Assembly (NCBI RefSeq): GCF_007741535.1 | Contig: NZ_CP036525.1 | Location: 4,278,001-4,342,000, forward strand | Length of the DNA stretch: 64,000 nt | Source: Rubripirellula lacrimiformis | GTDB lineage: Bacteria; Planctomycetota; Planctomycetia; Pirellulales; Pirellulaceae | Reading direction: 5' to 3' | Shown: positions 17,771 through 28,800 of the stretch, in pieces | Position numbering within the stretch: the first letter of the stretch is position 1 | How the letters are laid out: every line of letters starts with the position of its first letter | The notes under the pieces: generated by a model | Database searches by the model: none | What the model was told of the DNA's origin: nothing | The model's input: the letters and a program-made list of their open reading frames with translations, nothing else | Program-made: the position numbers and the translations under genes

Positions 17771-20404
17771 TCACTGGTCGGCGTAGACCAGCGTGCTTTC
17801 TTCTTTGGTCACAGGCTTCGTTTCGTGCTTGCTGACCACGACGGCTTTGACCAAGTGAGTGCCCTGAGCAACGCCACGGACTCGGACGCGAAACTTCATC
17901 TCTTCGCCCGGTTTCAGCTGTGCACGCGGTTGGAAAGCGACCAAGCCACGACCGTCCGTTCCGGCATCGCTGTCGGAATCAATCAGTTCCAATCCAGGTG
18001 GCAGCAACAGTTCGACGCGGACGTCTTCGTCGGGTTTCGAACCGCTGTTGTTGACCGTGATTTCATAGCTGGTTTCGGCCCCCATTTCGATCGGGCCACC
18101 CGGGTTGGTGATCTGGAAACTCAACTCCGCCAAACCTTCGACTTGAACGGTCTTTTCGCACTTCGCTACCACACCCAGGTCGGCTCGAGCGTCCACGGTC
18201 AGTGCCCGTGCGCCTTGTTCGACAGGCAACAGGGTCAGTGGAACGGATCCGCCTGCACCGGCGGCAAGAGTCGCAAGCGACCAGTACACGCTATGACGCG
18301 ATGGGTCGTATTGGCCTTGCGAATCGGTACTGACAAAGGTGAAACCGCGGTCAAGTTGAACCGACAGTTCGACATTGTTGGCGACATCGGTACCGTTGTT
18401 GGCAACTTCCAATTGATAGGTTACCTGACGTTCCAGGTAACGAAGCGATGGACCGTTCAATTCGACAGCCAAGTTGGGTGCAGTGACTTCGACCTTGATC
18501 GTGTCTTCGGCACTCAGCCCGTCTTGCGAAACCAAACGGATCGTGTTTTGAACCATCCCAGGCGAAACCGCTTGCAGCCGAAGCACTTGGGTTCGAACTT
18601 CGCCGGGAGCCAGAGTACCGATCATGTTGTCCAGTTGTCGCCCCTTGGGGTGCGAAAGGCCTTCGGGAACATCGACTTGCAATGAAACACCTTCGGCGGA
18701 TCCCGTTCCCGGGTTCGATACTTCCAGTTCGATTTCAAGCTGCTGGCCAATCAAGACCGTATCGAGAGCTCGTTGGACAATCTTCAATTCGGGGCGGGTG
18801 CTCATCGTTCGAACCGACGCGGCCGCTTCGAAGGTGACTCGTGCAACGCTTCCCAATTCGCCTTCGGTTTCCGGAACCAATTGCATCGTGACGGTCCGTT
18901 CGTCTCCGGCGGGTAGAGCCCCTAATTGCCACATCAACAGGCTGCCCTGTTGAACCGGCGCGGGCGACGCATCGACAAGCCGCATTCCGGCGGGGATACG
19001 ATCGTGAACTTTTACATCCAACGCTTCGGCAGAGCCGACGTTCTGGACCTGAATGACAAACGATGCGGGCTTGCCAACGGTGACTTCCGCTGGTGCTCGC
19101 TTGTGAATGACAACGCTGGGCGACTGGATTCCTTCCAACCGACGATCGCCAGGCGAATCGACGACTGAATTAGGATCGATTTCGACAGCCCCGGTGGGCT
19201 GCGCAAATGGCTGAGGTTGATATGCGTTTGCGTCACCGTAGGGCTGGTTGGCCTGGACGCTTGGCTGAGCCGACATACCGCTTGGCAGTGCATTGCCCGT
19301 GGGCAGGCTCGCCATCCGTGCGGGCGGCATCGACTGGTCAGCCGCGAAGGTTTGGCCGGCCGGATCTTGCATCATCGGTTGAACGGGTTGCGAAGCTGCG
19401 GGATCGGCTTGGTACGCCATTTCGCCCTGGGGGGCGAAGGTACCGGCAGACGATTGTGGCGGCGCGTTCTGCATCGCGAAGTCTTCCGCTGGCGATGCAA
19501 ATCCTTCGGCCGGTGGTGCGAAACCTTCGGCTGGCGGTGCCGGAGCAGGCATTCCGCCTCGTAGATCGTTGTCTTGCATCGGCTGGTCGCGAAGCAGGTT
19601 GCCCTGCGCCATTGCCGATGGATCGCTCATGGGTTGCGGTGCGGCGTAGTCAGCAGGTCCTTCGTTGCCAGTTGCTTGTGGCGTATCGTTGAAGTAGTCG
19701 ACCTGAGGCGTTTGAGCCATTTTTAGCGTTGGCAATCCGTCGCCCGACATTGCGTCGGCGGGATTGGATCCCATCGGCATCGCGCTGGGGGCCATCACGC
19801 TGGGGTCCATCACGACCGGTGCCGATGATTCAGGGTTTGCGTTGGCGTGATCCGTTGGGAACGTCATCGATAGCGAACGCTGCGTGGTGGCCGAAGGATC
19901 GTCGTACGCTACCGCAGGTTCGGACATCGCATCCGCGGATGGCATGCTCCAGTCGGTTGCAGCGCCAGGATCGTAGCTGGCTTCGGGGTTGCCCAGCGAT
20001 GCAGGAGCCGATCCAGGAGCAAAGCCATTGCCTTCCATGGCGACAGCAGGCGCGAAGCCCGATCCGTCACCGCCGGCTGGAATGTCTTCGCTGTGCTGGA
20101 CCAATGCAACGCGGCTGGTGCCAAACACATCGTCGTGCTGGTCCTGGTCGACCGCAAAGGTCGCAGAAGCCTGCGCGACGCCGCTTGCAGCATCACCATT
20201 TGCATCCGATCCATCGGCAGGCTGAGCCAACCAAGTTTCCTCGGACATTCCCGCGATGGGTGCAGCAGGTTCGCCCAACGACGGAGCCTGCGCAGTCCAC
20301 GAACCGGAACTGTTTTCTTTGTCTTTTTGAGCTAGTGCAGCAGCATAGGCACCAAAAATGATGGTGACCAAACCAGCGCCGAGTCGTACGCCAAACGATT
20401 TCAT
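17771..20404 (-). CDS. Large exported DUF11/CARDB-repeat protein
   Basis: 877 aa. I chose the ATG at 20404 because GAAGGA lies about nine bases upstream; an ATG at 20413 would put that sequence directly against the start codon. A signal peptide (MKSFGVRLGAGLVTIIFGAY) is followed by a Met/Gln/Pro/Ala-rich low-complexity region of about 380 residues. About four Ig-like DUF11/CARDB repeats follow, marked by VTVGKPASFVIQVQNVGSAE, VSNPGTGSAEGVSLQV, LEVANNGTDVANNVELSV and ITVNNSGSKPDEDVRVEL. Such repeats make extended surface proteins, and in planctomycetes they are candidates for envelope or cell-surface structure. It is divergent from the IS and the lipoprotein with related repeats at 22966. Confidence 0.85.
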   Translation of the reverse strand: MKSFGVRLGAGLVTIIFGAYAAALAQKDKENSSGSWTAQAPSLGEPAAPIAGMSEETWLAQPADGSDANGDAASGVAQASATFAVDQDQHDDVFGTSRVALVQHSEDIPAGGDGSGFAPAVAMEGNGFAPGSAPASLGNPEASYDPGAATDWSMPSADAMSEPAVAYDDPSATTQRSLSMTFPTDHANANPESSAPVVMDPSVMAPSAMPMGSNPADAMSGDGLPTLKMAQTPQVDYFNDTPQATGNEGPADYAAPQPMSDPSAMAQGNLLRDQPMQDNDLRGGMPAPAPPAEGFAPPAEGFASPAEDFAMQNAPPQSSAGTFAPQGEMAYQADPAASQPVQPMMQDPAGQTFAADQSMPPARMASLPTGNALPSGMSAQPSVQANQPYGDANAYQPQPFAQPTGAVEIDPNSVVDSPGDRRLEGIQSPSVVIHKRAPAEVTVGKPASFVIQVQNVGSAEALDVKVHDRIPAGMRLVDASPAPVQQGSLLMWQLGALPAGDERTVTMQLVPETEGELGSVARVTFEAAASVRTMSTRPELKIVQRALDTVLIGQQLEIELEVSNPGTGSAEGVSLQVDVPEGLSHPKGRQLDNMIGTLAPGEVRTQVLRLQAVSPGMVQNTIRLVSQDGLSAEDTIKVEVTAPNLAVELNGPSLRYLERQVTYQLEVANNGTDVANNVELSVQLDRGFTFVSTDSQGQYDPSRHSVYWSLATLAAGAGGSVPLTLLPVEQGARALTVDARADLGVVAKCEKTVQVEGLAELSFQITNPGGPIEMGAETSYEITVNNSGSKPDEDVRVELLLPPGLELIDSDSDAGTDGRGLVAFQPRAQLKPGEEMKFRVRVRGVAQGTHLVKAVVVSKHETKPVTKEESTLVYADQ

Positions 20405-20572
20405 GGGTCGCATTCCTTCGCAAAATTCCTGGCAATTCCTTTGCCGCTGGCCTTTGATATCACAACTTGAGCAAATCTGGAAAGATCAATCAGTGTGAAA
20501 CTGTTGTGGAATTGCTATCTTTCAAAATCAGGTCCCAAGGCAATCCCCCCGCCCATCACCCTATCGCTGAGC

Positions 20573-20633
20573 AGCGCCCCAACGGCCCGCGCGTCCACAC
20601 CCACCCCCCAATCGTTTAACCGCGTGCCCAACG
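20573..20633 (+). repeat. Left fragment of the 50-bp tandem array
   Basis: One unit (CGCGCGTCCACACCC...CAATCGTTTAACCGCGTG) of the array that continues at 22208, cut off by the IS1182-type insertion. It ends with CAACG at 20629-20633, which is repeated on the far side of the element. Confidence 0.88.
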
Positions 20634-22207
20634 AGGCTGTGAATAATTGAGTTTTGGCTTGTTGGATTTCTACATGGGGCTAAATTATTTGCATGAAAAT
20701 TCCAACCGATGCTCAGCAGCGTGGTTCCGCTCGCACCCACCGCCCCGAACGCAGCCAAGTTGAGATGCGGTTCTATTCGCTCGACCAGATGGTGGCCCGC
20801 GAGCACCGCGTTCGTTTGGTATGGCAGTACTGCGAATCGCTCGACCTCGGACCGCTTTACGAGAAGATCAAATCGAAAGTAGATGGTCGTGGTCGTACCC
20901 CGATCGATCCGCGAATCCTCTTCGCCCTGTGGTTCTACGCAACGCTCGAAGGGATCAGTAGCGCCCGCCGTTTGAGCGATTTGACCACCCGCGACTTCCA
21001 CTACCTGTGGATCTGCGGCGATGTCACGGTTAATCATCACACCCTGAGCGACTTTCGCAGCGGCAACGCCGAGTATCTCGAGAAGTTGCTTAGCGACTCG
21101 ATCGCCGTGCTGCTGAGCGAAAAACTGATCACGTTGGATACCATCGGGCAGGATGGCATGCGGGTGCGTGCCTCGGCCGGCAGCAGTTCGTTTCGGTCCG
21201 AATCGACGCTCCAACAGATGCAAGAGGTTGCCGAAGACTATGTAAAGGAACTCGCCGAGCGATCCGACGAGGAAGCTGCCGCGGCAACTCGGGCCGAACA
21301 GGCCGCCCGCAAGCGTGCTGCCGACGAACGACTCGAGCGTATCAAGGCGGCTCAAGAGAACCTCAAAGAACTTGAGCGACGTCGTAAAGAGAAACGATCA
21401 CGCAAAAGCAAGTCGACCCCACGAGCCTCCACAACGGACCCCGAAGCGGCGCGGATGAAGATGGGAGACGGCGGTTTTCGCCCCGCCTATAACGTCCAAT
21501 TCGCCAGCGACGGCGACTCTCGAATTGTCGTCGGCGTGAGCGTTGACAATCAGGGCAGCGATCAAGGTGAGATGCTTCCGATGTACGAGTCGATCTGCCG
21601 CACCTATGGGGTGACGCCGGCACACTACTTGGTCGACGGCGGGTTCACCAAAGCGAGCGATATCGAAGCGATGGACGCTGCGGGGACGGAGGTTTACGGT
21701 CCACTGAAGGACATCAAAAGACAAGTCGCTAACGGCAAGGATCCCCATGCGAGCAAGCCGGGCGATAGCGACGCGATGGCGAGGTATCGAAAGAGGATGG
21801 GGACACCCGAGGCGCAGGAGATGTTGAGACGACGTCCATCGATAGCTGAATTTCCCAACGCGGAATGTCGTAATCGCGGTCTTCATCAGTTCCGGGTTCG
21901 TGGCCAGAAGAAAGCAATGGCCCAAACGCTTTGGCACGTGCTGGTGAACAACTTCAATCGATTGAACAACCTAGGATTTTTACAAACACTGATGAGGCAA
22001 TCCTGTACTGCGACGCCTTGAGGTTGGCCTCCGGCCTCCAATCGTTGGACGCATCGCGTCCAACGAAGCTTCAAAGCGATCCACCAAGACAAAAGAACCA
22101 CCGAAGCTTCAACCTGAAACTTTGACGACGACCGGCAATCCAAAATTTTTGAAAAACCACTTCAAAAACACGGCGTCAAGCCACAACCGGCCAATTATTC
22201 ACAGTCT
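20634..22207 (+). mobile_element. Complete IS1182-family insertion sequence
   Basis: 1574 bp. The left end AGGCTGTGAATAATTG and the right end, read on the reverse strand as AGACTGTGAATAATTG, form a 16-bp terminal inverted repeat with one mismatch. CAACG at 20629-20633 and 22208-22212 is a 5-bp target duplication, and removing the element plus one CAACG restores the phase of the 50-bp tandem array. A single full-length transposase gene lies inside, so the element looks recent and possibly active. Confidence 0.88.
20693..22021 (+). CDS. IS1182-family DDE transposase
   Basis: 442 aa. The N-terminal domain (YSLDQMVAREHRVRLVWQYC, RTPIDPRILFALWFYATLEG, HTLSDFRSGN) is the InsH/DUF772 type. A DDE catalytic domain follows: first Asp in TIGQDGMRVRA, second Asp in YLVDGGFTKASD, and the Glu in SIAEFPNAECRNRGL. 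A charged coiled insertion (about 175-245) is normal for IS1182. It appears intact, starting with the ATG at 20693, and no frameshift is seen. Confidence 0.9.
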   Translation: MKIPTDAQQRGSARTHRPERSQVEMRFYSLDQMVAREHRVRLVWQYCESLDLGPLYEKIKSKVDGRGRTPIDPRILFALWFYATLEGISSARRLSDLTTRDFHYLWICGDVTVNHHTLSDFRSGNAEYLEKLLSDSIAVLLSEKLITLDTIGQDGMRVRASAGSSSFRSESTLQQMQEVAEDYVKELAERSDEEAAAATRAEQAARKRAADERLERIKAAQENLKELERRRKEKRSRKSKSTPRASTTDPEAARMKMGDGGFRPAYNVQFASDGDSRIVVGVSVDNQGSDQGEMLPMYESICRTYGVTPAHYLVDGGFTKASDIEAMDAAGTEVYGPLKDIKRQVANGKDPHASKPGDSDAMARYRKRMGTPEAQEMLRRRPSIAEFPNAECRNRGLHQFRVRGQKKAMAQTLWHVLVNNFNRLNNLGFLQTLMRQSCTATP

Positions 22208-22735
22208 CAACGGGCCGCGCGTCCACACCCAACACCCCAATCGTTTAACCGCCCGCCCAACGGGCCGCGCGTCCACACCCAACACCCCAATCGTTCAACC
22301 GCGTGCCCAACGGGCCGCGCGTCCACACCCAACACCCCAATCGTTTAACCGCGTGCCCAACGGGCCGCGCGTCCACACCCAACACCCCAATCGTTCAACC
22401 GCCCGCCCAACGGGCCGCGCGTCCACACCCAACACCCCAATCGTTCAACCGCGTGCCCAACGGGCCGCGCGTCCACACCCAACACCCCAATCGTTTAACC
22501 GCGTCCCCAACGGGCCGCGCGTCCACACCCCACCCCCCAATCGTTCAACCGCCCGCCCAACGGGCCGCGCGTCCACACCCAACACCCCAATCGTTTAACC
22601 GCCCGCCCAACGGGCCGCGCGTCCACACCCAACACCCCAATCGTTTAACTGCCCGCCCAACGGCCCGCGCGTCCACACCCAGCCCCCAATCGTTTAACCG
22701 CGACCTCAACGGGCCGCGCGTCTCCATCACACGGA
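22208..22735 (+). repeat. 50-bp tandem repeat array (ten units plus a partial)
   Basis: Units of exactly 50 bp begin at 22211, 22261, 22311 and so on to 22661. Each runs CGGGCCGCGCGTCCACACCC, then ACACCCCAATCGTT, then a variable CCGCCCGCCCAA or CCGCGTGCCCAA. Copies differ mainly in T/C at ATCGTTTAAC versus ATCGTTCAAC and in CCCG versus CGTG. Because 50 is not a multiple of 3, frames of 158 and 190 aa read through it in rotating phases and are not real genes. The remaining ~230 bp up to 22966 hold nothing recognised. Confidence 0.92.
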
Positions 22736-22965
22736 CAATCCACAGGCCTGTGATCGCTCGCCAGCCCGGCCTGATCGCTGCCACCGCCACAACCCGAACA
22801 GATACCGGGTTCGTGTTGCTTTCCCGCATCAATTCATGTTGCCCAAACGCATCATTGCCCCTACCTGCGTGCTAGGTTTGATTGGGCAGCATCTGCCCAT
22901 CGCAAACTCCTTACCAACCCGCTCGCTCATCAACAGATGACCCAGCGGATTTTGATAGCAGGCCG

Positions 22966-25779
22966 ATGGATCACACCGCACGGACGACTGACGCGATCGC
23001 AACCTACAGGTTACCGGTATACCGGATCCTGATGGTCGCGATTGCGTTGCTGGTCGCCGTCAGCAGTGGATGCAGTCGTCTGCGACTTCCAGCGGTGGAC
23101 CCAACGGGTTCCTGCCTATTTCGGCCTCTGCCAACGACCACATCCCTCGCTTTGCCCGGATCGGGCGGCGAGGGGTGTGGATGCTTGGGATGCCTCAGCG
23201 GATTGAAGGACAGCTGCCTCGGCTGCTGCCTGACCAAGCCGGGATTCAAATTCCCGACACCTGCATTCCCTGAACCAGCCGATCCGCCCGCGTGCCCAAC
23301 ACCGACCAATCCGTCGGTCGCATTGGGACAACAACGCAATGAACCCTGCGTTCCGAGCGCTGCATGTAGCGGATCCTGCGCTACTGGCCCGCGTGCGGTC
23401 CTATTGGGCAGCGAGATCGACAAACAGTGCGGCTGTTTGCCCGACCGTGGCAAACGTGGCTGCATTCTGCTGTCACCTACCAAGATTGTTGCCCCTGTGG
23501 GCGGCGAAGTCGTTCTGTTGTCAGGCGTCTGCGGTGATGATGGCTATCTGCAAATGAACGAAAAACTTGAATGGATGCTGGCACCCGATAGTGTCGGCAA
23601 CTTCATTCAGGTCGGCGATGACGAACCCGGCGTGATCGGTCGTTTCGCAGGTTCACGCACACGTCCAGAAAAGAAAGATCCGTCCTACGCAATCGGAATC
23701 ACCAGCACCAAGAAAACTCTGATCACTCGCGGCAACAACGATCCGCGAGACGATGTGCGTTTGGAAAAGGGTCAGACCTGGATCACGATCTCCAGCCCTA
23801 GCGAAGGCGTCAGCCACGTCACCGTGCTGGCCCCCGACAGCGAATGCTGGGACCAACGCAAATCAACCGCCACGATCTATTGGGTCGACGCCACGGCACA
23901 GTTCCCAGGCGCGGAAATCGTTCCGGCGGGGACACCTGTCGAACTGACGACTCGCGTGACTCGGTCCGAAAAGACTTTGCCAGCACGCGGCTGGAAAGTC
24001 CGCTACGAAATCATGGAACCTGGACTTGCCACGTTCGCTGGCACCGGCGGCTCTTCGGTCGTCGAAGCAACGGTCGATGATTCGGGCAACGCAACCGTCC
24101 AGCTAGATCCCGTTCCCGGCACCAGTGGCAGCACGGCTGTCAACATGCAGGTCATCCGGCCCGGCGGAGTCACCGACAACCTTCCGACCCTGACGTTGGG
24201 CGAAGGGCAAACGTCCGTGACTTGGTCGTCGCCCAAGCTGGAACTGCGCACCGGTGGACCGGCTGTTGCATCCTACAATACACCCTATCAAGTGGTCGCG
24301 AACCTACGAAATCCCGGCAACCAAGCGGCGACCAACGTTCGTGTCGACATCGAAATTCCCCAGGGAACTCGTATCATCGGCACCGATTCGTTCGCTCGCC
24401 AATTGCCCAACGGAGTGACGTGGGAAATCGGCACGCTCCCCCCTCAGACCCAATTGGATCTGTTCCTGGACGTGGCGTCCAAGGCCCCCGTCGACTTGAT
24501 CTTCCAGGCTCGTGCCGACGGATTGGCGGTCCAGGACTCCGTTCGTGTCGACATTTTCCGACCATCGCTGGGCCTCGCCGTCGCTCCCGTCGAAGACCGA
24601 GTCGAAGCCGGAATGCCGGTCACGTTCAACATTGATGTGACCAACAATGGCGACCGTCCATTGACCGGGGCCTATGTCACGGCCACTGGTGATTCCTCGA
24701 TCATCCATGAAAGCGGTGGAACCGGCGTTCGTGACAACAAGGATGGACCTCTTCAGCCCGGTGAAACGTGGCGAAAGAAGGTCGTCTTTACACCGACACA
24801 GTCCGGTCGTCGCTGCATTCGAGTCGACGCCTTTACCGATGGCGGGCAGCACGCCACCCAAGACGCATGCACGTTGGTCATCAACCCGATTCCCGAAACA
24901 CCCAATCTGAAAGTCTCCGTTGACGGCAAGTCACGCGTTGTCGTCGGCGACTCGACCCTCGTTCGCGCTTCGGTGACCAACGATGGTCGCGGTGAAGCAC
25001 GCAACGTGAACGTCGACCTGATCTTCGATCCCCAACTACAACTGCTTGCGGCTACGGAAGGTGCGGGTGAACAACGGATCGGTCAACGCATCGTCACGTG
25101 GAATATTCCCAGCATCGCCCCGGGCCAATTGGTGGTGCTAGAAGGTCAGTTCAGTGCCGTCGCACCGAGCCCCCGATCACGTGTCACCGTGACTGCCGAA
25201 AGTGCCACTGGATCACGTGGTACCGATGAATTCATCTTCGAAGTCACGGGAAACAACCAACCGGCCCAACCACCACGTGGCCCCAACCTGCCACCGGCGG
25301 GAACGTCACCCGAAATCCCAGGCGGACCAGCACCGCTGCAAGGCACGCCGCCGAACCTGGGACCTGGCAACAACGCACCAGTCACTCCATCGGGCCCCGT
25401 CCGAAGCGGACGCCTGCAAACGTCGATCTTTGGCCGCGACAACCCAGTCCGCGTCAACGAACCCATTCGCTACTCGATCAGTGTCACCAACGATTCGAAC
25501 CAACGTGACGGACAAGTCGGAATCCAGTTCGCTTTGCCGGACGGGATTCGCATGGAACGATTGGTTCCTCGCACGAACCCAGAACTCAGTGACTATCGGA
25601 TCGATACTGGAGTCGTCTCCTTGCCGTACATCCCAAATTTGGAACCGGGCGAATCGGTCGACTTTGAACTCGTGCTCAGTAGCAACCAGGCACAAACCTT
25701 CAACCTCAACGTCGGTGTGCGAAGCTTAAATTTCCCCGATGGTTACGCGGAATCAGTCACCACCCAAGTGATCCCTTAA
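22966..25779 (+). CDS. Large DUF11-repeat putative lipoprotein
   Basis: 937 aa from the ATG at 22966; a TTG at 22882 would add 28 residues that carry no signal. A hydrophobic segment (YRILMVAIALLVAVSSGC) ends in a lipobox-like SSGC. A Cys-rich stretch follows to about residue 180, with many Cys in short spacing (GEGCGCLGCLSGLKDSCLG). Several DUF11/CARDB-like repeats fill the rest, for example VVANLRNPGNQAATNVRVDI, FNIDVTNNGDRPLTGAYV, VRASVTNDGRGEARNVNVDL and YSISVTNDSNQRDGQVGI. A Pro/Gly-rich linker (about residues 765-810) splits the last repeat off. It is related in design to the minus-strand 877-aa protein across the IS, suggesting partner envelope proteins. Confidence 0.85.
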   Translation: MDHTARTTDAIATYRLPVYRILMVAIALLVAVSSGCSRLRLPAVDPTGSCLFRPLPTTTSLALPGSGGEGCGCLGCLSGLKDSCLGCCLTKPGFKFPTPAFPEPADPPACPTPTNPSVALGQQRNEPCVPSAACSGSCATGPRAVLLGSEIDKQCGCLPDRGKRGCILLSPTKIVAPVGGEVVLLSGVCGDDGYLQMNEKLEWMLAPDSVGNFIQVGDDEPGVIGRFAGSRTRPEKKDPSYAIGITSTKKTLITRGNNDPRDDVRLEKGQTWITISSPSEGVSHVTVLAPDSECWDQRKSTATIYWVDATAQFPGAEIVPAGTPVELTTRVTRSEKTLPARGWKVRYEIMEPGLATFAGTGGSSVVEATVDDSGNATVQLDPVPGTSGSTAVNMQVIRPGGVTDNLPTLTLGEGQTSVTWSSPKLELRTGGPAVASYNTPYQVVANLRNPGNQAATNVRVDIEIPQGTRIIGTDSFARQLPNGVTWEIGTLPPQTQLDLFLDVASKAPVDLIFQARADGLAVQDSVRVDIFRPSLGLAVAPVEDRVEAGMPVTFNIDVTNNGDRPLTGAYVTATGDSSIIHESGGTGVRDNKDGPLQPGETWRKKVVFTPTQSGRRCIRVDAFTDGGQHATQDACTLVINPIPETPNLKVSVDGKSRVVVGDSTLVRASVTNDGRGEARNVNVDLIFDPQLQLLAATEGAGEQRIGQRIVTWNIPSIAPGQLVVLEGQFSAVAPSPRSRVTVTAESATGSRGTDEFIFEVTGNNQPAQPPRGPNLPPAGTSPEIPGGPAPLQGTPPNLGPGNNAPVTPSGPVRSGRLQTSIFGRDNPVRVNEPIRYSISVTNDSNQRDGQVGIQFALPDGIRMERLVPRTNPELSDYRIDTGVVSLPYIPNLEPGESVDFELVLSSNQAQTFNLNVGVRSLNFPDGYAESVTTQVIP

Positions 25780-25841
25780 AGCCAGACAGGCCACCTCCCG
25801 GCCAGGGAGACTCAAGCACAAGGCGATAGCCCCGGTTATCA

Positions 25842-28800
25842 GTAGCGCAAGTCGCCAAGACTTTCGGCCCAGAGACGTGGAATCACCGAAAGTCTCAGCG
25901 ACTTGCGCTACCAAACGAATCACCGCACCTGCCGAAACGAAGAACGAAGTCGAAACAGCTCGCCGCCCCCATGACCCGCTTGGGCGATAGCCGCCAGCTC
26001 AACGTAGCGCAAGTCGCCAAGACTTTCGGCCCGGAAGCGCGAGATCACCGAAAGTCTCGGCGACTTGCGCTACGACACGAATCACCACACCTGCCGAAAC
26101 GGCAAACGAAATCGAAGCAGATCGCCGCCCCCATGAGCCGCTTGGGCGATAGCCGCGGTTATCCGTAGCGCAAGTCGCCAAGACTTTCGGCCCAGAGACG
26201 TGGATTCACCGAAAGTCTTGGCGACTTGCGCTACGAAACGACTCACCACACCTGCCGAAACGAAGAACGAAATCGAAACAGCTCGCCGCCCCCAAGAGCC
26301 GCTTGGGCGATAGCCCCGGCTCAACGTAGCGCAAGTCGCCAAGACTTTCGGCCCAGAGACGTGGAATCACCGAAAGTCTTGGCGACTTGCGCTACGACAC
26401 GAATCATCGCCCCTGCCGAAACGAAGAACGAAATCGAAACAGCTCGCCGCCCCCATAAGCCGCTTGAGCGATAGCCCCGGTTCAACGTAGCGCAAGTCGC
26501 CAAGACTTTCGGCCCAGAGACGTGGCATCACCGAAAGTCTCGGCGACTTGCGCTACGACACGAATCATCGCCCCTGCCGAAACGACGAACGAAATCGAAG
26601 CAGCTCGCCGCCCCCATGACCCGCTTGGGCGATAGCCCCGGCTCAACGTAGCGCAAGTCGCCAAGACTTTCGGCCCAGAGACGTGGCATCACCGAAAGTC
26701 TTGGCGACTTGCGCTACGACACGAATCACCACCCCTGCCGAAACCACGAACGAAGTCGAAACAGCTCGCCACCCCCATGAGCCGCTTGGGCGATAGCCCC
26801 GGCTCAACCTAGCGCCCCTGCCGAAACCACGAACGAAATCGAAACAGCTCGCCGCCCCCATGATCCGCTTGGGCGATAGCCACGGTTCAACGTAGCGCAA
26901 GTCGCCAAGACTTTCGGCCCAGAGACGTGGAATCACCGAAAGTCTCGGCGACTTGCGCTACGACACGACTCACCGCCCCTGCCGAAACGGCAAACGAAAT
27001 CGAAGCAGCTCACCACCCCCATGACCCGCTTGGGCGATAGCCCCGGTTCAACGTAGCGCAAGTCGCCAAGACTTTCGGTCCAGAAACGTGGAATCACCGA
27101 AAGTCTCGGCGACTTGCGCTACGACACGAATCACCACCCCTGCCGAAACCACGAACGAAATCGAAGCAGCTCGCCGCACCCATGACCCGCTTGGGCGATA
27201 GCCCCGGCTCAACGTAGCGCAAGTCGCCAAGACTTTCGGCCCAGAGACGTGGAATCACCGAAAGTCTCGGCGACTTGCGCTACGACACGAATCACCGCCC
27301 CTGCCGAAACCACGAACGAAATCGAAACAGCTCGCCGCCCCCAAGAGCCGCTTGGGCGATAGCCCCGGTTCAACGTAGCGCAAGTCGCCAAGACTTTCGG
27401 CCCAGAAGCGTGGCATCACCGAAAGTCTTGGCGACTTGCGCTACCAAATGACTCACCGCCCCTGCCGAAACGACGAACGAAATCGAAGCAGATCGCCGCC
27501 CCCATGAGCCGTTTGGGCGATAGCCGCCAGCTCAACGTAGCGCAAGTCGCCAAGACTTTCGGCCCAGAAGCGTGGAATCACCGAAAGTCTTGGCGACTTG
27601 CGCTACGACACGACTCATCGCCCCTGCTGAAACGACGAACGAAATCGAAGCAGATCGCCGCCCCCATGAGCCGTTTGGGCGATAGCCCCGGTTCAACGTA
27701 GCGCAAGTCGCCAAGACTTTCGGCCCGGAGACGTGGGATCACCGAAAGTCTTGGCGACTTGCGCTACGACACGACTCATCGCCCCTGCCGAAACGGCAAA
27801 CGAAATCGGAACAGACCGCCGCCCCCATGAGCCGCTTGGGCGAAAGCGCCAGCTCAACGTAGCGCAAGTCGCCAAGACTTTCGGCCCAGAGACGTGGCAT
27901 CACCGAAAGTCTTGGCGACTTGCGCTACCAAACGAATCACCGTCCCTGCCGAAACGGCAAACGAAATCGAAACAGCTCGCCGCCCCCATGCCCCGCTTGG
28001 GCGATAGCCCCGGTTCAACGTAGCGCAAGTCGCCAAGACTTTCGGCCCAGAGACGCGAGATCACCGAAAGTCTCGGCGACTTGCGCTACGACACGAATCA
28101 CCACCCCTGCCGAAACCACGAACGAAATCGGAACAGCTCGCCGCCCCCCATGCCCCGCTTGGGCGATAGCCCCGGTTCAACGTAGCGCAAGTCGCCAAGA
28201 CTTTCGGCCCAGAGACGCGAGATCACCGAAAGTCTCGGCGACTTGCGCTACGACACGACTCATCGCCCCTGCCGAAACCACGAACGAAATCGGAACAGCT
28301 CGCCGCCCCCCATGCCCCGCTTGGGCGATAGCCCCGGTTCAACGTAGCGCAAGTCGCCAAGACTTTCGGCCCAGAGACGCGAGATCACCGAAAGTCTCGG
28401 CGACTTGCGCTACGACACGACTCACCGCCCCTGCCGAAACGGCAAACGAAGTCGAAGCAGACCGCCGCCCCCATAAGCCGCTTGGGCGATAGCCCCGGCT
28501 CAACGTAGCGCAAGTCGCCAAGACTTTCGGCCCAGAAACGTGGATTCACCGAAAGTCTCGGCGACTTGCGCTACGACACGACTCACCGTCCCTGCCGAAA
28601 CGAAGAACGAAATCGAAACAGCTCGCCGCCCCCATGACCCGCTTGGGCGATAGCCCCGGTTCAACGTAGCGCAAGTCGCCAAGACTTTCGGCCCAGAAGC
28701 GTGGCATCACCGAAAGTCTTGGCGACTTGCGCTACCAAATGACTCACCGCCCCTGCCGAAACGACGAACGAAATCGAAGCAGATCGCCGCCCCCAAGAGC

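Noticed and set aside
22122-22875. 158-aa and 190-aa repeat proteins
   Set aside because: They read through the 50-bp tandem array in rotating frames and have no leader or conserved frame.
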